The notes beneath the pieces were generated by a model. The model did no database searches. It saw only the letters and a list, made by a program, of their open reading frames with translations, and had not been told where the DNA came from. Shown in pieces: positions 52,701-64,000 of a DNA stretch of 64,000 nucleotides. Position numbers and translations under genes: made by a program. The DNA comes from Anticarsia gemmatalis. Taxonomy: Eukaryota; Arthropoda; Insecta; Lepidoptera; Erebidae. How positions within the stretch are numbered: position 1 is the first letter of the stretch; each line of letters starts with the position of its first letter. The stretch spans positions 4,836,001-4,900,000 of the forward strand of contig NC_134767.1 in NCBI RefSeq assembly GCF_050436995.1, read 5' to 3'.

Positions 52701-52740
52701 AGATTCAAATAAGCCAATAAACGTACTCATGCATCTAACA
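49726..52740. other. Non-coding DNA with one Helitron-like repeat
   Basis: 51215 to about 51395 begins A|TCCTACTTTC and includes AAAACTACTGAACGGATC and TTTATAGCCTGGATTA, a forward family 4 repeat. Its end is eroded. The rest is AT-rich with no recognised gene. Confidence 0.45.
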
Positions 52741-52850
52741 TTTACAACTAACCTCAAAACAGATAATCTTGTGCATCACACATTTGTTCTGGGTGGGATT
52801 CGAACCCCATACGCGGCTACAGAACCACGTTAACCGCTGTGCCAAACGTG
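52741..52850 (-). repeat. tRNA-derived SINE head with perfect A and B boxes
   Basis: On the minus strand the A-box TGGCACAGCGG (52844-52834) and B-box GGGGTTCGAATCCC (52808-52795) both fit consensus. Downstream AGAACAAATGTGTGATGCAC and TTATCTGTTTTGAGG resemble the family A body. It lacks a paired acceptor stem, so it is not called a tRNA gene. Confidence 0.7.
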
Positions 52851-53040
52851 TAGTTAAATACTAATTTATACTTTTCACTTCTAAAACATACACAAACCCT
52901 GGGTATTAGTAATTGTTTACTTACTATAAGTATTAAATGTATAAGAATAATCATATGTGTTCATTAGCCAATCAAAAGTTTGCCCATTCATAATAAATCA
53001 CACAACTTTTCAATACATACATCAAACAATAGCGCACTAA

Positions 53041-53240
53041 CCATTCATGTATATCGGTGATCAGTACATAGGCACAGCCCTAGCTACGGACCGGGGAACA
53101 ATGTCTTTGAGCGCGGTCGACGCCGCTCCAATCAGGGCGCGCGCCGGCCAGGGGTGGCACGCCGGAAACTTTGCGAGGAAATTCAATTAAACTTGAGCGC
53201 CCGTCTCTTATCTGATGACTCCGTGGAGAGGCTTGCTACG
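53041..53240. promoter_or_regulatory. CpG-dense block with CCAAT box; candidate promoter or enhancer
   Basis: About 12 CpG dinucleotides fall within 53111-53177, in otherwise AT-rich DNA. The block includes CCAATCAG (53128-53135), GGGCGCGCGCCGGCC, and an ATCAGT initiator-like site at 53060-53065. An open frame of 29 codons (53101-53190, MSLSAVDAAP...) begins in fair context but has no known similarity. Function is not proven. Confidence 0.4.
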
Positions 53241-56200
53241 TAACGAGATGCAATAGGGTTGTCGAATTTCAGTTACTATTTGTGTAAGATGATGTTTTTG
53301 TTTATTTTGTGGCATGCACGTACTACTTTTGTCATTGGCTGACTGTAGGGCTAATGTTTTCATAACTTTTACTTTCAAGAATATTAGAGAAATAATTTTT
53401 ACACATCAATGTCCCACTTCTGAGCAAGGATTTCCTCCCGGAATGAGGGAAGGTTTATGCCTTGAGTCCGATATTAAGTCACACAAAACTGGAAATCTTG
53501 TTTCGATAATCTTGACTAACTTACTATCATAACAGTAGGTATTCTAAATCAAAAATATTCAAAATATTTTATGTGGGCGTGTCTGCTTTAAACAGGTTTT
53601 GCACTTTAGAATATTATTTATGAAAGGTTAATAGCAATATTTGAATTAGCATATTATCATTTTTTTTAATAATATTATGATATTGATAAATATGCTGCTT
53701 AAAATTACAGACAACATTTTCGAAATCTAGCTGAGTGTATTTTTGAAATGTAACTGTAAGTCTATTTGAAACGGCCTTCATGCATACCTGCGAAGCGTAG
53801 GACGTAAATGCAGACATGCAAGTAATATATGGCATATTACTAAACTCATCAAGTAATGAAATATTAAGCTAAGCATCTAATTTACATTTTCGTAAGAAAC
53901 TAGTCTTATTTGCTGATTATAAAGTCGGTTTATGTACTTTTAACCACGTTTTATTACAATTAGACGAATATATGAATGAATGGATTTCAATGAAGCAAGG
54001 GAAAGTAAGGATAATACCAAGTGACGTTTTTTCATCTCTGCATAACCCTTTGGGAACAATGCCTAATTTGATGGTTGTATGTAGACGAATATATCTGCAA
54101 TAAAAGCGTATATGAAGAATAAATATGTGTTTATTAGTAATTCTTTCACACTAGAAGACAGTTGGAGAGCTGAAATTAGTCATGCTGCCTCCTAATTTAC
54201 CCTGCAGAAAGCCGCGCGGAACGGCAAATTTATCTGAAACATAAGGATAAAGCTTGAAAAAATTTCATCTAAAACATTTTTTTCTCATCTTCACTACTAT
54301 CTTTAATAGTAACATAGTTATCTTGACTCCATTATTACACATACCCACGCCCATTTAATTAACAAGAATGACTGTAAACATTTCGTACACATTGTATCAT
54401 TGTACATCTAAAAAGTAAGAAATTCCCATGATTAATTACTTTTGATGACAGTCACTAGTGCTGATTCTGTAGTTTCACGCAAAAATTCAAGTTTTTTTAC
54501 TCATTGTGACTTCATTTAGGCAGTTTTTCAAGTTTCTCCCACTGACTGTCACTCGGACTGTAGTATAGCAGATCAAAGTTCTCTGGTAATTTATTTAGAA
54601 GTTTAGATCCTCATTTTTGTTTTATTTCTTCAGCATCTTTTACGCATGTTTCGAGCTTCATGACGGAAACCTTCTAAATTCGAGTCAAAGTAAAAAACTT
54701 TCAGTACCTAGGTACTAGATTGATGTTCAATGAAAAATAAATTAATGAACTCAACTTTGTAGACTCTCATACCCGCCCTTACCCGTCATCACCTCTGTGT
54801 TACCCTACATTTATCTATCAAATAGTCCATCCATAAATATAACTGGTTCTTCTGTTAGTTCAGAATATCCGCGATTACGTGTCACATGTAACAATGTGAT
54901 GCTTTTATTTCATATTACGGATGATGACTTACGTGTACAAGTTACGTGAACTTACGTAGACTCGTGGACATCTTTGATCATTGCGTGCCACTTGATGTGT
55001 CTTACGCATACCACTTACTGGCAACGACTTTTTATATGATAATGTTTCAAGTGATCGTTGAGACAATTGGTTCGACCTAGTTTGTTGGATTTGCGTTTAG
55101 ATATTGTTGATATTATTAAATTGGTTCATATGATTTTGACTGATTACTTTTCGATGTTACGCAAATAGGTGTGTTAGAAATACTTAGTCCCTTATATGAC
55201 GCCAAAAAAAACAATAACGAAACCCTTTGTTCCTTGAAGGGCTCGAAATACTTAAGTTCTTGAAGTAAAATACCTAAACCGCAGTTGGCCAGTGAAATGA
55301 ACTCAAAGCCCATTGCCTCCCTCAGTTCAAGAGATTCTGCCAAGACGAAGGACTGTTAATATCTCGCATTTTACGTACGTTTAAGAGAAGCTGTGGTATT
55401 TTTCCTCTCTATTCTATGGCACAAATAGATTACATTTACTTTCGTAGAGGAAAAATTGCTTATGTTCTGCAAAATCTTGTCTTAATTCTAGCACAACCCT
55501 AGCAGTAGAGCCAATAACGCCAAAATCCCCATCCCTCTGAAGCGGAGCGTCAAGCGCGACTCGTAACCGCTAAGCCTCGACCTGTGACTTTATCGCACCC
55601 CACTTAAAACCTCCCCTTATACATCTTCTACAAACTTAACAATACACTTCCTTTTGCAAAAACACAAACCACTTTCCACTCTATTGCGATACAAATAGAA
55701 GTCAAAATTCCAGTTTTTGGTTGTAGAAATAATTTTGTGAGTATATAATCAAGGGATTCGCTGTCACGTGACGATAAGTTTGTTAGAACGTTTAAGGTAC
55801 GGTTTGAAGGCGTCACGTTTGCGGGACATTGTCGAGAATGGATCATAGTCTGTTCGTGTTTGAGAGATGAACTGGCTGTGAGAGTTAATAGAGGCTTGAG
55901 TGAGGCAGATTGGACGTTGATTATAACGTTAATTTGGAAGGTTACTAAAGACTGTTACTGTTTTGTTGAAGACGTATGAAGCGTAAAACACTTTTGACAA
56001 CAAATGCGGTGCTCCAGATTTGTAAACCAACGCAGTAATATGAGAGAATTAAACAGCTAAATCGCCGATACATACCTAAAGTCCTGTCATTTTCTTTATT
56101 TCTTTCGTCACCGTTTGGCGAGGTAACTTAATTTAAAACAACATTGCAATTTTTTAATTAAACATATTCTTCAAGTTAGTGTTATTTTGGTAATTATATA

Positions 56201-58908
56201 GGTGTACCCAATTTCAGTGGCGCGGTAAGACGAGGGCAGTGCGACCGGCAGATAACTGGCCCTGTCACCCTTCACTCACAGTTTACTTCCCAGAGGAATA
56301 CTATGTAGCGCTTACTAAGTACCTAAATTTCGACTAAGTAGAGTTCCAGAAAACCTATACCTTTGCTTACCTATTACTGAAAATATTCATCAAAAATATG
56401 AACCCGATTATGTTTTTTTGTGATGGTTGCTTCAATAGCACGTTATGATTTATTATAATCGTATTACTTTAAAATAATGGAAGGATTATTAACATCACTG
56501 CCTTTGGTTGCGGTTTAATAAGACGCGCCTGATAATTTAAAATAGCAACAAATCTCTTACCTACGTATACACATGCTTAGTAACTTATTTAGCAATATAC
56601 AAATTAACCATTTCATTTTTATTGTACCTATTACTAGCATGTACTTACTATACAGTAATCTAATTATAAAATATTGAATTATACCTGCAACAAAAACTTC
56701 CATTCAATAGGTACGAATACAAAAGTACTCGCATAAAATCAATCATGAGTGCACTTAAAATATTATCTACATTCATTATCTCGCTTTACACAGTAACCAC
56801 ACACTATCGAACTGTTCATATTCAATAATATTATTAACAACGCTAAAACCGATATTAAATTCGGATGTCAATTCCACCGAAAGAGATTTTCATTCGAAAA
56901 ACCGCATCGCTAAACCACCCTCGGATATAAACGACGTAAGTACCGAAAACAAAGAACTGGAATTATAACTTTTAGTGTCAAAGTTAAAGGTTATTTTTGA
57001 ATGCGTGAGTTGGGAGGTCATATGTTTTGAGTATTCGTATGTGTGGGCGGGAAAAATGGGAAAACGTTGACAGGGCTGAGAGCCGTGATAGCGCTTTGGA
57101 AGCGTGGTGGGTGTTCACTAGGGTTGACGCCTCGACTATTAAATGTAACAGTTAAATAAATATTCAAGATAAATAACTTGCATGCTGGCATGGTTGATGC
57201 TGCTTTTAGCACATACGGAAATATACAGTTCGGTTTCCAAATAAATGAATAAGCATCTAGACAGCGCCTCTACCGGAAAAGTTAAACAACTTCTCTTCGG
57301 TTCCTGCAATACTTTGGTGCATGATTGTCTACTTTGAAATTTCATAATCAGAATCATTATGAGTGTTTCTATAACAAATAAACAGTAAACATATTATTTG
57401 ACTCCACTTCAATTTATCTAACGTACCAATCGTCATCCACACTACCTACCTTAGCACTATTAACCAGTTTTCCTTAGCAGCCAAGGATTTGAACACTCAG
57501 CATACCTTATTTAATAATTATACTATACCATCACTACCTAACACTAACAAACTTACCGTCATAGAGAAATCATATAAAAATTAAATATATTTTTAAAGTT
57601 TTAAAAATTCCCACATAAATTAAAAACCCGTAATTAAAACTCGCAGCCCTCAATCACTGCATATCCAGCAGCGGTTGAGTGAAAAAATAAAAAGTCGAGC
57701 ATTCATATTGGCCCCGCAAGTTCAATTAACGCGGGCTTGCGGCCGCCATTGTGACAGTTTCCATTCATTCGTTCTCATTCGGATTTATTTCGTTTCACAC
57801 GTCAATAATTTCTTCATTATTTTCGCATATTATGCTGATGTTTTCAGAATGGATCGTGATGATGAGATTGCTTTTTAAATAAAGGTTGCTGCTATTTTGT
57901 AATTTCAATTTTAAATGACTCGTACTCAAGCATAGTAATACAAGATTATGGGCGGAATATATCTCGTAACGCTCAGAATGTTAAAAGATGAACATACAAT
58001 TAAGAAAAACGATTTCATAGAGGTCATCTTTGGAAAAGCGTCCAGCTGTTAACAATTTCTAATCCCCTTGAATATGGCGCTAGTGAAACAAAAGTGTGTG
58101 AAAAAAATTGGGAAGTGCACCGAGTTGAAATTTTGACCTGACTACTTTAGACGAATATTTTTCAAACATATTAAGAACGATTTCCCTTATTTATTAGGGC
58201 GCTATAAAAAGCCAGAGTAACTACAGGCCCTGACAACAGAATCCGCTTATATAATTTTTTTAATGGCACACGCAGCCTGACTTAAAATCCCTTATATTTC
58301 AACACAAATGAAGTCAAGTAAGAACTTCAAAAATGTAAATACTGTACTACTTTAAGCCAAGGTAAGTGCGGGTAGACGAATTTACGAGTAAAACCTTAAC
58401 TAGGTACCTAAAAATACACACATACAACAACAACAGAAGAGGTCCTCACAAACCCATTAGTATTGCTGAGATATCTGTAAAACGATTAATAACATATTAT
58501 GTAGATAGTCCTACGCAGGTTACTGTAAGTAAAAGAATAAATAAGAATAGTTGCATATTTTTTTTCTAATTAAACCAAACTTCTGAACGGGCACTGAGGT
58601 CATGTTTTAATTGTTTAGGTAATCGAAACCTCAAAACGTTTTTCAGTATGAAATGTAAGTTTAATAAACGTCGTATTTGCTTGCCCTCATCCCATGGGAC
58701 AACACAACATGTTATCTTCTTACGCTCTGCATCTACTATCATGTGCATAAATACCTAATCATGTTTTTTCAGTTTTCTTTTATGCCCTTATGACACATTG
58801 CGGTTTACGTTCATACTAATAAATCGTCATCTTGCTTTCTTCCCACCATATATATACCATACCATATACCATAATAACCATAATGCTCTGCATTTTTTCT
58901 GTAGCTGG
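53241..58908. other. Non-coding DNA with scattered repeat scraps
   Basis: 53405-53475 is a reversed family B 3' end (TGTCCCACTTCTGAGCAAGG). 55230-55340 is a forward family B fragment (GCAGTTGGCCAGTG). 54877-54958 holds a cluster of ACGTG cores. Near 57735 a GC-rich patch contains GCGGCCGCCATTGTGAC, a YY1/Pho-like core. No gene was recognised. Confidence 0.45.
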
Positions 58909-59000
58909 CTAACTTCCAAATATCGCACATTCTTTTGTTTCAACTGTCTTTTTCATTGCCCAACACTCAGAGCCATACATTATACTCGTAAGTAGGTATA
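58909..59000 (-). pseudogene. LINE reverse-transcriptase remnant
   Basis: The minus strand reads SIMYGSECWAMKKTVETK, which resembles the YGSECWAxKK stretch near the C-terminal side of reverse transcriptase in insect non-LTR retrotransposons. The frame then reaches a stop after a short unrelated stretch. Flanking DNA does not extend the similarity in any obvious way. It is a dead fragment. Confidence 0.6.
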
Positions 59001-59730
59001 AGAAAACGAACGTGATGCATTTTTGCAAAAAAATTTGAAGCTTCACAATGAACCGGATAAAACAATATTTAAACTTTAAATAAAGGTCCAAATCATGGCC
59101 TCGCTTGTTTCGTATCTCGCGCTGCAATTCTATAAACATATAACCTAGCAATAAATACAATGGTGGAAGTACACGTAAAGTACGCGGATGCTGGTGCTGT
59201 CGGCGCAGTCGTAGATAGCTCTCGAACATCCTGGGAACTAGGGTATCGATTGTAATCTAGGACATACATAAATAAATTGAATAGCCATAACTTAAATGTT
59301 ACGCGGCTACAGCGCATGACTGCAACCTATGCGCTTTGGGATGCGCTGTGAATGTAAATTTGAATGCGTCTGCTTGTGCAAGTCACGCTAGAGTTGGCCA
59401 ATGTCATTTTCTAGAAATCTAGGATATCTAAAATAATATTATTTTTAAAAAGCTGTTTATCCACTCCCGCTACATGCAATGGCCAATTCACGGCGTAGAA
59501 GCGAACCAAATCAACTTTTGGATGGCCCGCGTCCCCTAAATCAGAATATCATGCTTTCCATAAATTATACCTACTCGGGAAACGTTTCAAAAGTAAACGG
59601 CATGTAAAGTAGGTAATCAAACAGTATCGGTGGACAAAATGTAGCGAATTAGAGCCAGTTTCACGACTCCTGGATAAATGTCGGGTAGCATCTCATAAAA
59701 TATGTAAAGTAACAACAACTATGCGAAGAA

Positions 59731-59976
59731 ATACATACCTGATAACACGCCTGTTATACTCGAAGATGTAGGCAGAGGTATAATAGCACCCATGTTTCAC
59801 CATTCACAACGTTAGTCCTCTCCCATGTAATAGGAGGCGAGCCTGTTGTCATATAGTTAGGTACCGTTCTTATTCTTATATAAATTAGAAAACATTACTT
59901 TGCCTGACCCGGGAATTGAACAGAAGACGTCATGAGCTGCAGACGGATACACTACCAACCGCGCCTTAGAGGCAGA
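59731..59976 (-). repeat. tRNA-derived SINE, family C, near full length
   Basis: On the minus strand the head carries AAGGCGCGGTTGGTAG and a B-box GTTCAATTCCC (59921-59911). The body follows with GACAACAGGCTCGCCTCC, CTATTACATGGGAG and TGGTGAAACATGGGTG, ending near AACAGGCGTGTTATC. This is the reference copy for the body fragments at 33.2 and 47.2 kb. Confidence 0.82.
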
Positions 59977-60539
59977 CTGAAGATATTCGTCATTAATCCA
60001 CTTGATAAGTTAGTCGGTAGGTGAAAGAACCGGTGATAAAGTGCAATACAGCTTGTAAGTATATCTATTTTCTGTCCTACTCCTAACACCTTATACCTAC
60101 TATTTGTAACACAGAACCTCAACAGATGTAAGCTCGCAAAGTATAGCGTATCTATTTCACAATATTAATGACCGTTTAGAGTTTACAGTAAAATAGTGCA
60201 GTATTCAATTTCATCAATTTGATCTTATTAAAAAAAACAATATTATTGCAGGTCTTGGACGGTCTAAGAAATTAAATTTGTTTCTTTTTCTTTTTTAATA
60301 CGTTAGACATGGGGTTAAAGGTTTTCTTATTTTTCATACCAGTTACCTAGATCCATTATCGAGCTCCATCATTAGGTAAACCATCCCAGTAATAACACAC
60401 AAACGCGGGTTAGGTAACTAACTTTTTTAACTTTAACACTCGTTTTACCTATAGCTAGATTAACATTGATAATGTAATAACCCAAAAATAAACTTATTTA
60501 TAAAGAGATCGTGATATTAAAATATTTAACTTGAAACGG

Positions 60540-60640
60540 CTTGGGACGACGATCGTAGTGTAGTTGTTATGGTGATCACACGAGAATAAAATTATGGGCT
60601 TAGTGGTTCGAATCTTACAAAGGTTACAGGTAACAAAATA
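60540..60640 (+). repeat. tRNA-Val/Asp-like SINE head
   Basis: A perfect A-box TAGTGTAGTTG (60556-60566) and a B-box GGTTCGAATC (60605-60614) lie 39 nt apart. GTAGTGTAGTTGTTAT resembles tRNA-Val or tRNA-Asp. It lacks an intact acceptor stem. It lies about 300 bp upstream of the predicted epoxide hydrolase start site. Confidence 0.6.
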
Positions 60641-60945
60641 ATTGTTTGATCCATATTTATTATAGGTAATGAACTGGTCTGTAATAAAGTTGCCGCCATT
60701 TGTTACGTTATTAAAAGTTCCGCGACAAAACAAGTTGTAAAACGACTAGTTTATCTTATATTTAAAAAAAATACATTCCGGTCAAAATTTAAATAAGCGG
60801 CTGTTCCTCTCAAGCTTAAAGTATATATTTCTTATAATGAGATATTAGCAAGTAAGTAAAAATATAATATCGATAACGGTTTACAACATCCCTAGCGTAC
60901 CAAAGTGGTTATTGATTTGGTCTGTCAATTCTGTCATGTCACCTC

Positions 60946-61182
60946 ATTCAGTTGTCAAAGCTGGAAACGGCTCGCTCGCCGGGTGCCGGTGAACTAAATC
61001 TGTGTTAGTGAACAAATGATGCTCAATTAACCAGGTAAGATCGACTCTAAGCATTAGTCTAAGCTCTAGTGAATAAGTAAATGACGGACAGCGAATATAT
61101 TCTATTCTTCCCGGCGATGTCTTTATACAAAGTATAAAGTAGCCGGTTTTTTTTTTATTTCCATTTAACATTTTATTTGCAG
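60946..61182 (+). promoter_or_regulatory. Predicted start site, 5' UTR exon and intron of the epoxide hydrolase gene, with a short uORF
   Basis: An initiator-like TCAGT (60948-60952) lies 84 nt upstream of a strong donor (CCAG then GTAAGA at 61035). A 148-bp intron follows, ending in a long T-rich tract and TTTGCAG at 61182, 7 nt before the ATG at 61190. This supports a non-coding first exon of roughly 60950-61034. That exon contains a short upstream ORF, ATG ATG CTC AAT TAA (61016-61030). No TATA box is evident. The assignment rests on splice-site quality and spacing. Confidence 0.55.
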
Positions 61183-61189
61183 CTTCAAG

Positions 61190-63946
61190 ATGAGCACTAA
61201 TACTAAGCTTCCCGAGAGGAAAACCAAAATAGGATCGTGGATCGAACAAAAACTCGGCCAAGTTAGTCATAATTTATTTACAGTGTTTATTTACACCAAC
61301 CAGTGTTTTGTTTAATTAAGATAATTTATTCTATTTTTAGGACAGCAAGGCATTCTGTATTATATTGATACTGGGATTGATAATCGCCTGGTGTCTTTAC
61401 AAACTAAACGAGATACCACCAAAACCTGAAATTGACTTACAAGAATGGTGGGGTCCGTACCCAATGGATATGCAAACTGATGAGTCAATAAGGCCATTCT
61501 CCGTTGAATTTTCTGATATGGTAAATACTTTATACAAATTATGCTCCGACTTAATAATATTGCGATGGTCTATTTTTAAATTATTTTTTTTTGTAGACAG
61601 TCAATGATCTCAGAGAAAGATTATTACATCGGCGTCCATTTGCACCACCCATAGATAAGTCTGGTTTCAAGTATGGATTAAACTCTGATTTTATGACGAC
61701 TGTATTGGACTTTTGGCAAAACAAGTATAACTTTGAGGAGAGGGAGAGATATATCAATAAGTATAACCACTACATTACTAACATCCAGGGTCTAGATATT
61801 CACTATGTTCATGTGAAACCTAAGGCTGATTCTGATGTGGAAGTAAGTATACTTTAAAAACTATATACATAGATTAAACCAACAGGTGACTTTCCTAGAT
61901 GTAATTTTATAAGAATCTCATAGTGTACTCTTTGAAACCAACTTTTGTACTCTAAAGATTTTAATAAAGACAATATTGGAGATTTGGATACATTTGCAAA
62001 ACAATAAAATGTTGTCTGAATAAAGTTTAATTTCAAATCAATGAGATATAATTCTATATGCAGAGATTAACAATGGTACTAGTATTAGGTTGTTGGGAAA
62101 GTCATTTAGTTTTTATTGCAAGTCGTTGCAACTATATAATTCAGTAAAATTCTTATCATTAGATGTATTGAAATACAAGTTTTAAGCAAATGAATATACT
62201 ACTGTGTCTTGTTGGGGATTGCATATTTTCCCTAAGTATTTTTTTTTATCCTGTTTGTGTGTCCAATTGCTGAGCAAACCCTTCCCCTGGAACACTTTTA
62301 ATATTAATATACATTTACAGGTAATTCCCCTACTGTTGATTCATAGCTGGCCAACGTCATTCCGATATTTCTATGAGATGATTCCAACCCTTATTGCTAT
62401 GAAACCTGAACAAAATTTTGTCTTTGAAATCATTGTTCCTAGTCTACCTGGCTTCGGATACTCTAAGGTATTTGATGTTTTTTTTTTTAATGTATTTTTT
62501 TTTAATGAGGTTATTGATAAATGAATAATTTAAATAAATTATTGACATTGTGACTGGAAATATATTATTGTGTTATTATAGTGATATGGCGGTGATAAAT
62601 TTTGCATTGGGCTGAAGTGCTAGTGCATATTATTGCAATGCAAATGTTTATATTCCAACTGAAATTGTGATGTCAATGTTATTACTAGACAAGGATTTCA
62701 TTTCATTAGTCATCTGGAATAGAGACTATCCACAATCTTCCAATAATACTATCTTACAGTAGCTATCCAATATAACAAATATTGTTAGATTAAAAGGATG
62801 ATATAATTATAGTTAATTTATTTATTTTTATTGGCAGGCTACAACCCGCGACATCATGGGTCCAATAGCTATATCGGTGGTACTTCGCAACTTAATGCAT
62901 CGGATCGGCCACGAACGTTACTACGTGCACGGCGAAGACCTGGGACAGTCCATAGGCTCAGTCATGGCTACTTTATTCCCTGAGGAAGTACTTGGACTAC
63001 ATATTACACCACCTATTGCTATTTACAACCAATGGACGCCGTTATATGTGTTCTGGGGTACATATGTTTTGAAATTATATTGTTTCGGATCTTGAGATAT
63101 TTGAGGCTTGAAAACTAATAAGTGATGACCTTTTTGGTCCCTTGTGGTTTTAAGTGTCGAATTGAAAATAATGACTTGGCAAATTACTCTCCTGCTCTGC
63201 ATAACAATTTTTAAGGCAGTAGCCAGAACTTAAATCAGCAGTAAGGGGGGGGGGGGGTTTTGCATTAACTTTTATTAAGGTACTCTATAATGGGGACTGA
63301 CTATTTGAGAGCAGTGAAAACCTTTTAATACTATTTCCAGACAAAGTACTTAGCCAATATATCTACAGTGCAGAAATGCTATCATTCAGTTCATCTATCA
63401 GGGCATGAATATGGCAACGGGGGCTAATGTTATATTGAGTGTAAGATTTGGCCGATTATAATGTTAAGTAAAACTAACATAATATTATATTTACAGACGA
63501 ATTTAAGGCTTTATTTACGTTCCGGTGGGACGACCGTATGTCACTTGTTACCCGACTGACGCTGTATTTTGAGGAGTTTGGGTACTACCTTCTGCAGAGT
63601 ACTAAGTCTGATACTGTTGGTGAGATATACTCCATGTATACTGAAAGTACGAAAAACAATCGAATCATTGACCGAAAGTACTAAAATGCTCAAATAACAA
63701 CATTGAAACCATTTCAGGTATTGCACTGACCGATTCTCCTGCTGGTTTAGCGGCATATATTCTAGAAAAATTCTCAACTTGGACTAACTATAACTATAAC
63801 CGCAAGGCCGAAGATGGAGGATTACTGAACAAATATCACTTGACCCATCTACTGGATAATATTATGATTTACTGGACAACGAACTCTATAACTACCAGCA
63901 TGCGTCCCCATTTTGTTTACACTGTCGAAATGGTTGGCTTGGATCG
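61190..63946 (+). CDS. Jheh: Juvenile hormone / microsomal epoxide hydrolase, divergent catalytic motifs (C-terminus beyond window)
   Basis: Coding exons are 61190-61261, 61341-61520, 61597-61842, 62321-62467, 62838-63057, 63497-63619 and 63718-63946. All introns are GT-AG and the frame stays open for about 406 residues; the last exon ends in phase 2 at GTAGGT. Family members open the epoxide of juvenile hormone (or xenobiotics) to a diol at the ER membrane. A 24-residue hydrophilic start precedes a membrane anchor (~29-46). The epoxide hydrolase N-terminal domain follows with EWWGP and RPFAPP, then the alpha/beta hydrolase fold. Asp249 is the expected nucleophile and Tyr318 or Tyr319 the first acid Tyr (EFGYYLLQSTK). 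Departures are HSWP (174-177) for HGWP, GEDLG for GGDWG, and SMRPH (391-395 region) where a second Tyr usually follows SMR/QR plus one residue. The catalytic His and the acid partner would lie past the window edge. The intact frame argues against a pseudogene; a diverged paralog is likely. Confidence 0.92.
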
Positions 63947-64000
63947 GTAGGTTTTATGACCTGGTATTTGGCTTTAAATTCTAAATTAGGTCTCAAAAAT

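Noticed and set aside
52785..52850. Possible tRNA gene on the minus strand
   Set aside because: A and B boxes are good but no paired acceptor stem or sensible anticodon arm forms, and the downstream DNA matches a SINE body.
53101..53190. 29-codon frame starting MSLSAVDAAP as a coding exon
   Set aside because: High GC content alone can keep a short frame open; no splice donor or similarity supports it. Kept only as part of the CpG-block observation.
59093..59317. 74- and 106-codon minus-strand frames as a gene
   Set aside because: Only the YGSECWAMKK part is recognisable, as a LINE scrap; the remainder has no motif.
62204..62524. 106-codon single-exon reading across the fourth coding exon of the epoxide hydrolase gene
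   Set aside because: It reads through intron on both sides; only 62321-62467 is exon.

Overview
The window looks like nuclear DNA from a moth or butterfly (Lepidoptera). The reasons are AT-rich spacer DNA, spliced genes with GT-AG introns, a juvenile hormone epoxide hydrolase gene, an insect cuticle-type structural gene, and many short mobile elements of kinds typical of lepidopteran genomes: non-autonomous Helitrons ending in CTAG, tRNA-derived SINEs and small DNA-transposon MITEs. No bacterial, viral or organellar features were seen, and no intact transposase or reverse transcriptase. The species cannot be named from sequence alone.

Two protein genes are supported. On the minus strand (about 17.16-24.33 kb) is a secreted low-complexity cuticle or matrix protein of 402 residues. 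A 12-bp coding exon (MKLL) is joined across a 5.46-kb intron to one long exon coding the rest of the signal peptide, a Gly/His-rich region, a His7 run and a long run of Val-Pro-Tyr-Lys repeats. On the plus strand (about 60.95 kb to the right edge) is a microsomal / juvenile hormone epoxide hydrolase. Seven coding exons are visible and the C-terminus lies outside the window. Its reading frame and splice sites are intact, but several active-site motifs differ from the family norm.

The remaining ~54 kb is non-coding as far as I can see: 0-17.1 kb, and a 36-kb stretch between the two genes. It is strewn with 100-280-bp repeats. These include one Helitron nested exactly inside another, a hAT-like MITE with an 8-bp target duplication, two PIF/Harbinger-like MITEs, several SINE families with recognisable Pol III A and B boxes, and a decayed LINE reverse-transcriptase scrap. 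About 10 kb around the cuticle gene (16.3-26.8 kb) appears free of these repeats. Three separate perfect hairpins with only a 4-nt spacer (arms of 32, 17 and 18 bp) and a CpG-dense block at 53.1 kb are the most unusual non-genic structures.

The two genes need not act together. Both belong to insect growth and moulting biology, but the sequence gives no evidence of joint regulation. No wholly new multi-gene system was found. The best candidate for unusual biology is the epoxide hydrolase with altered catalytic motifs.
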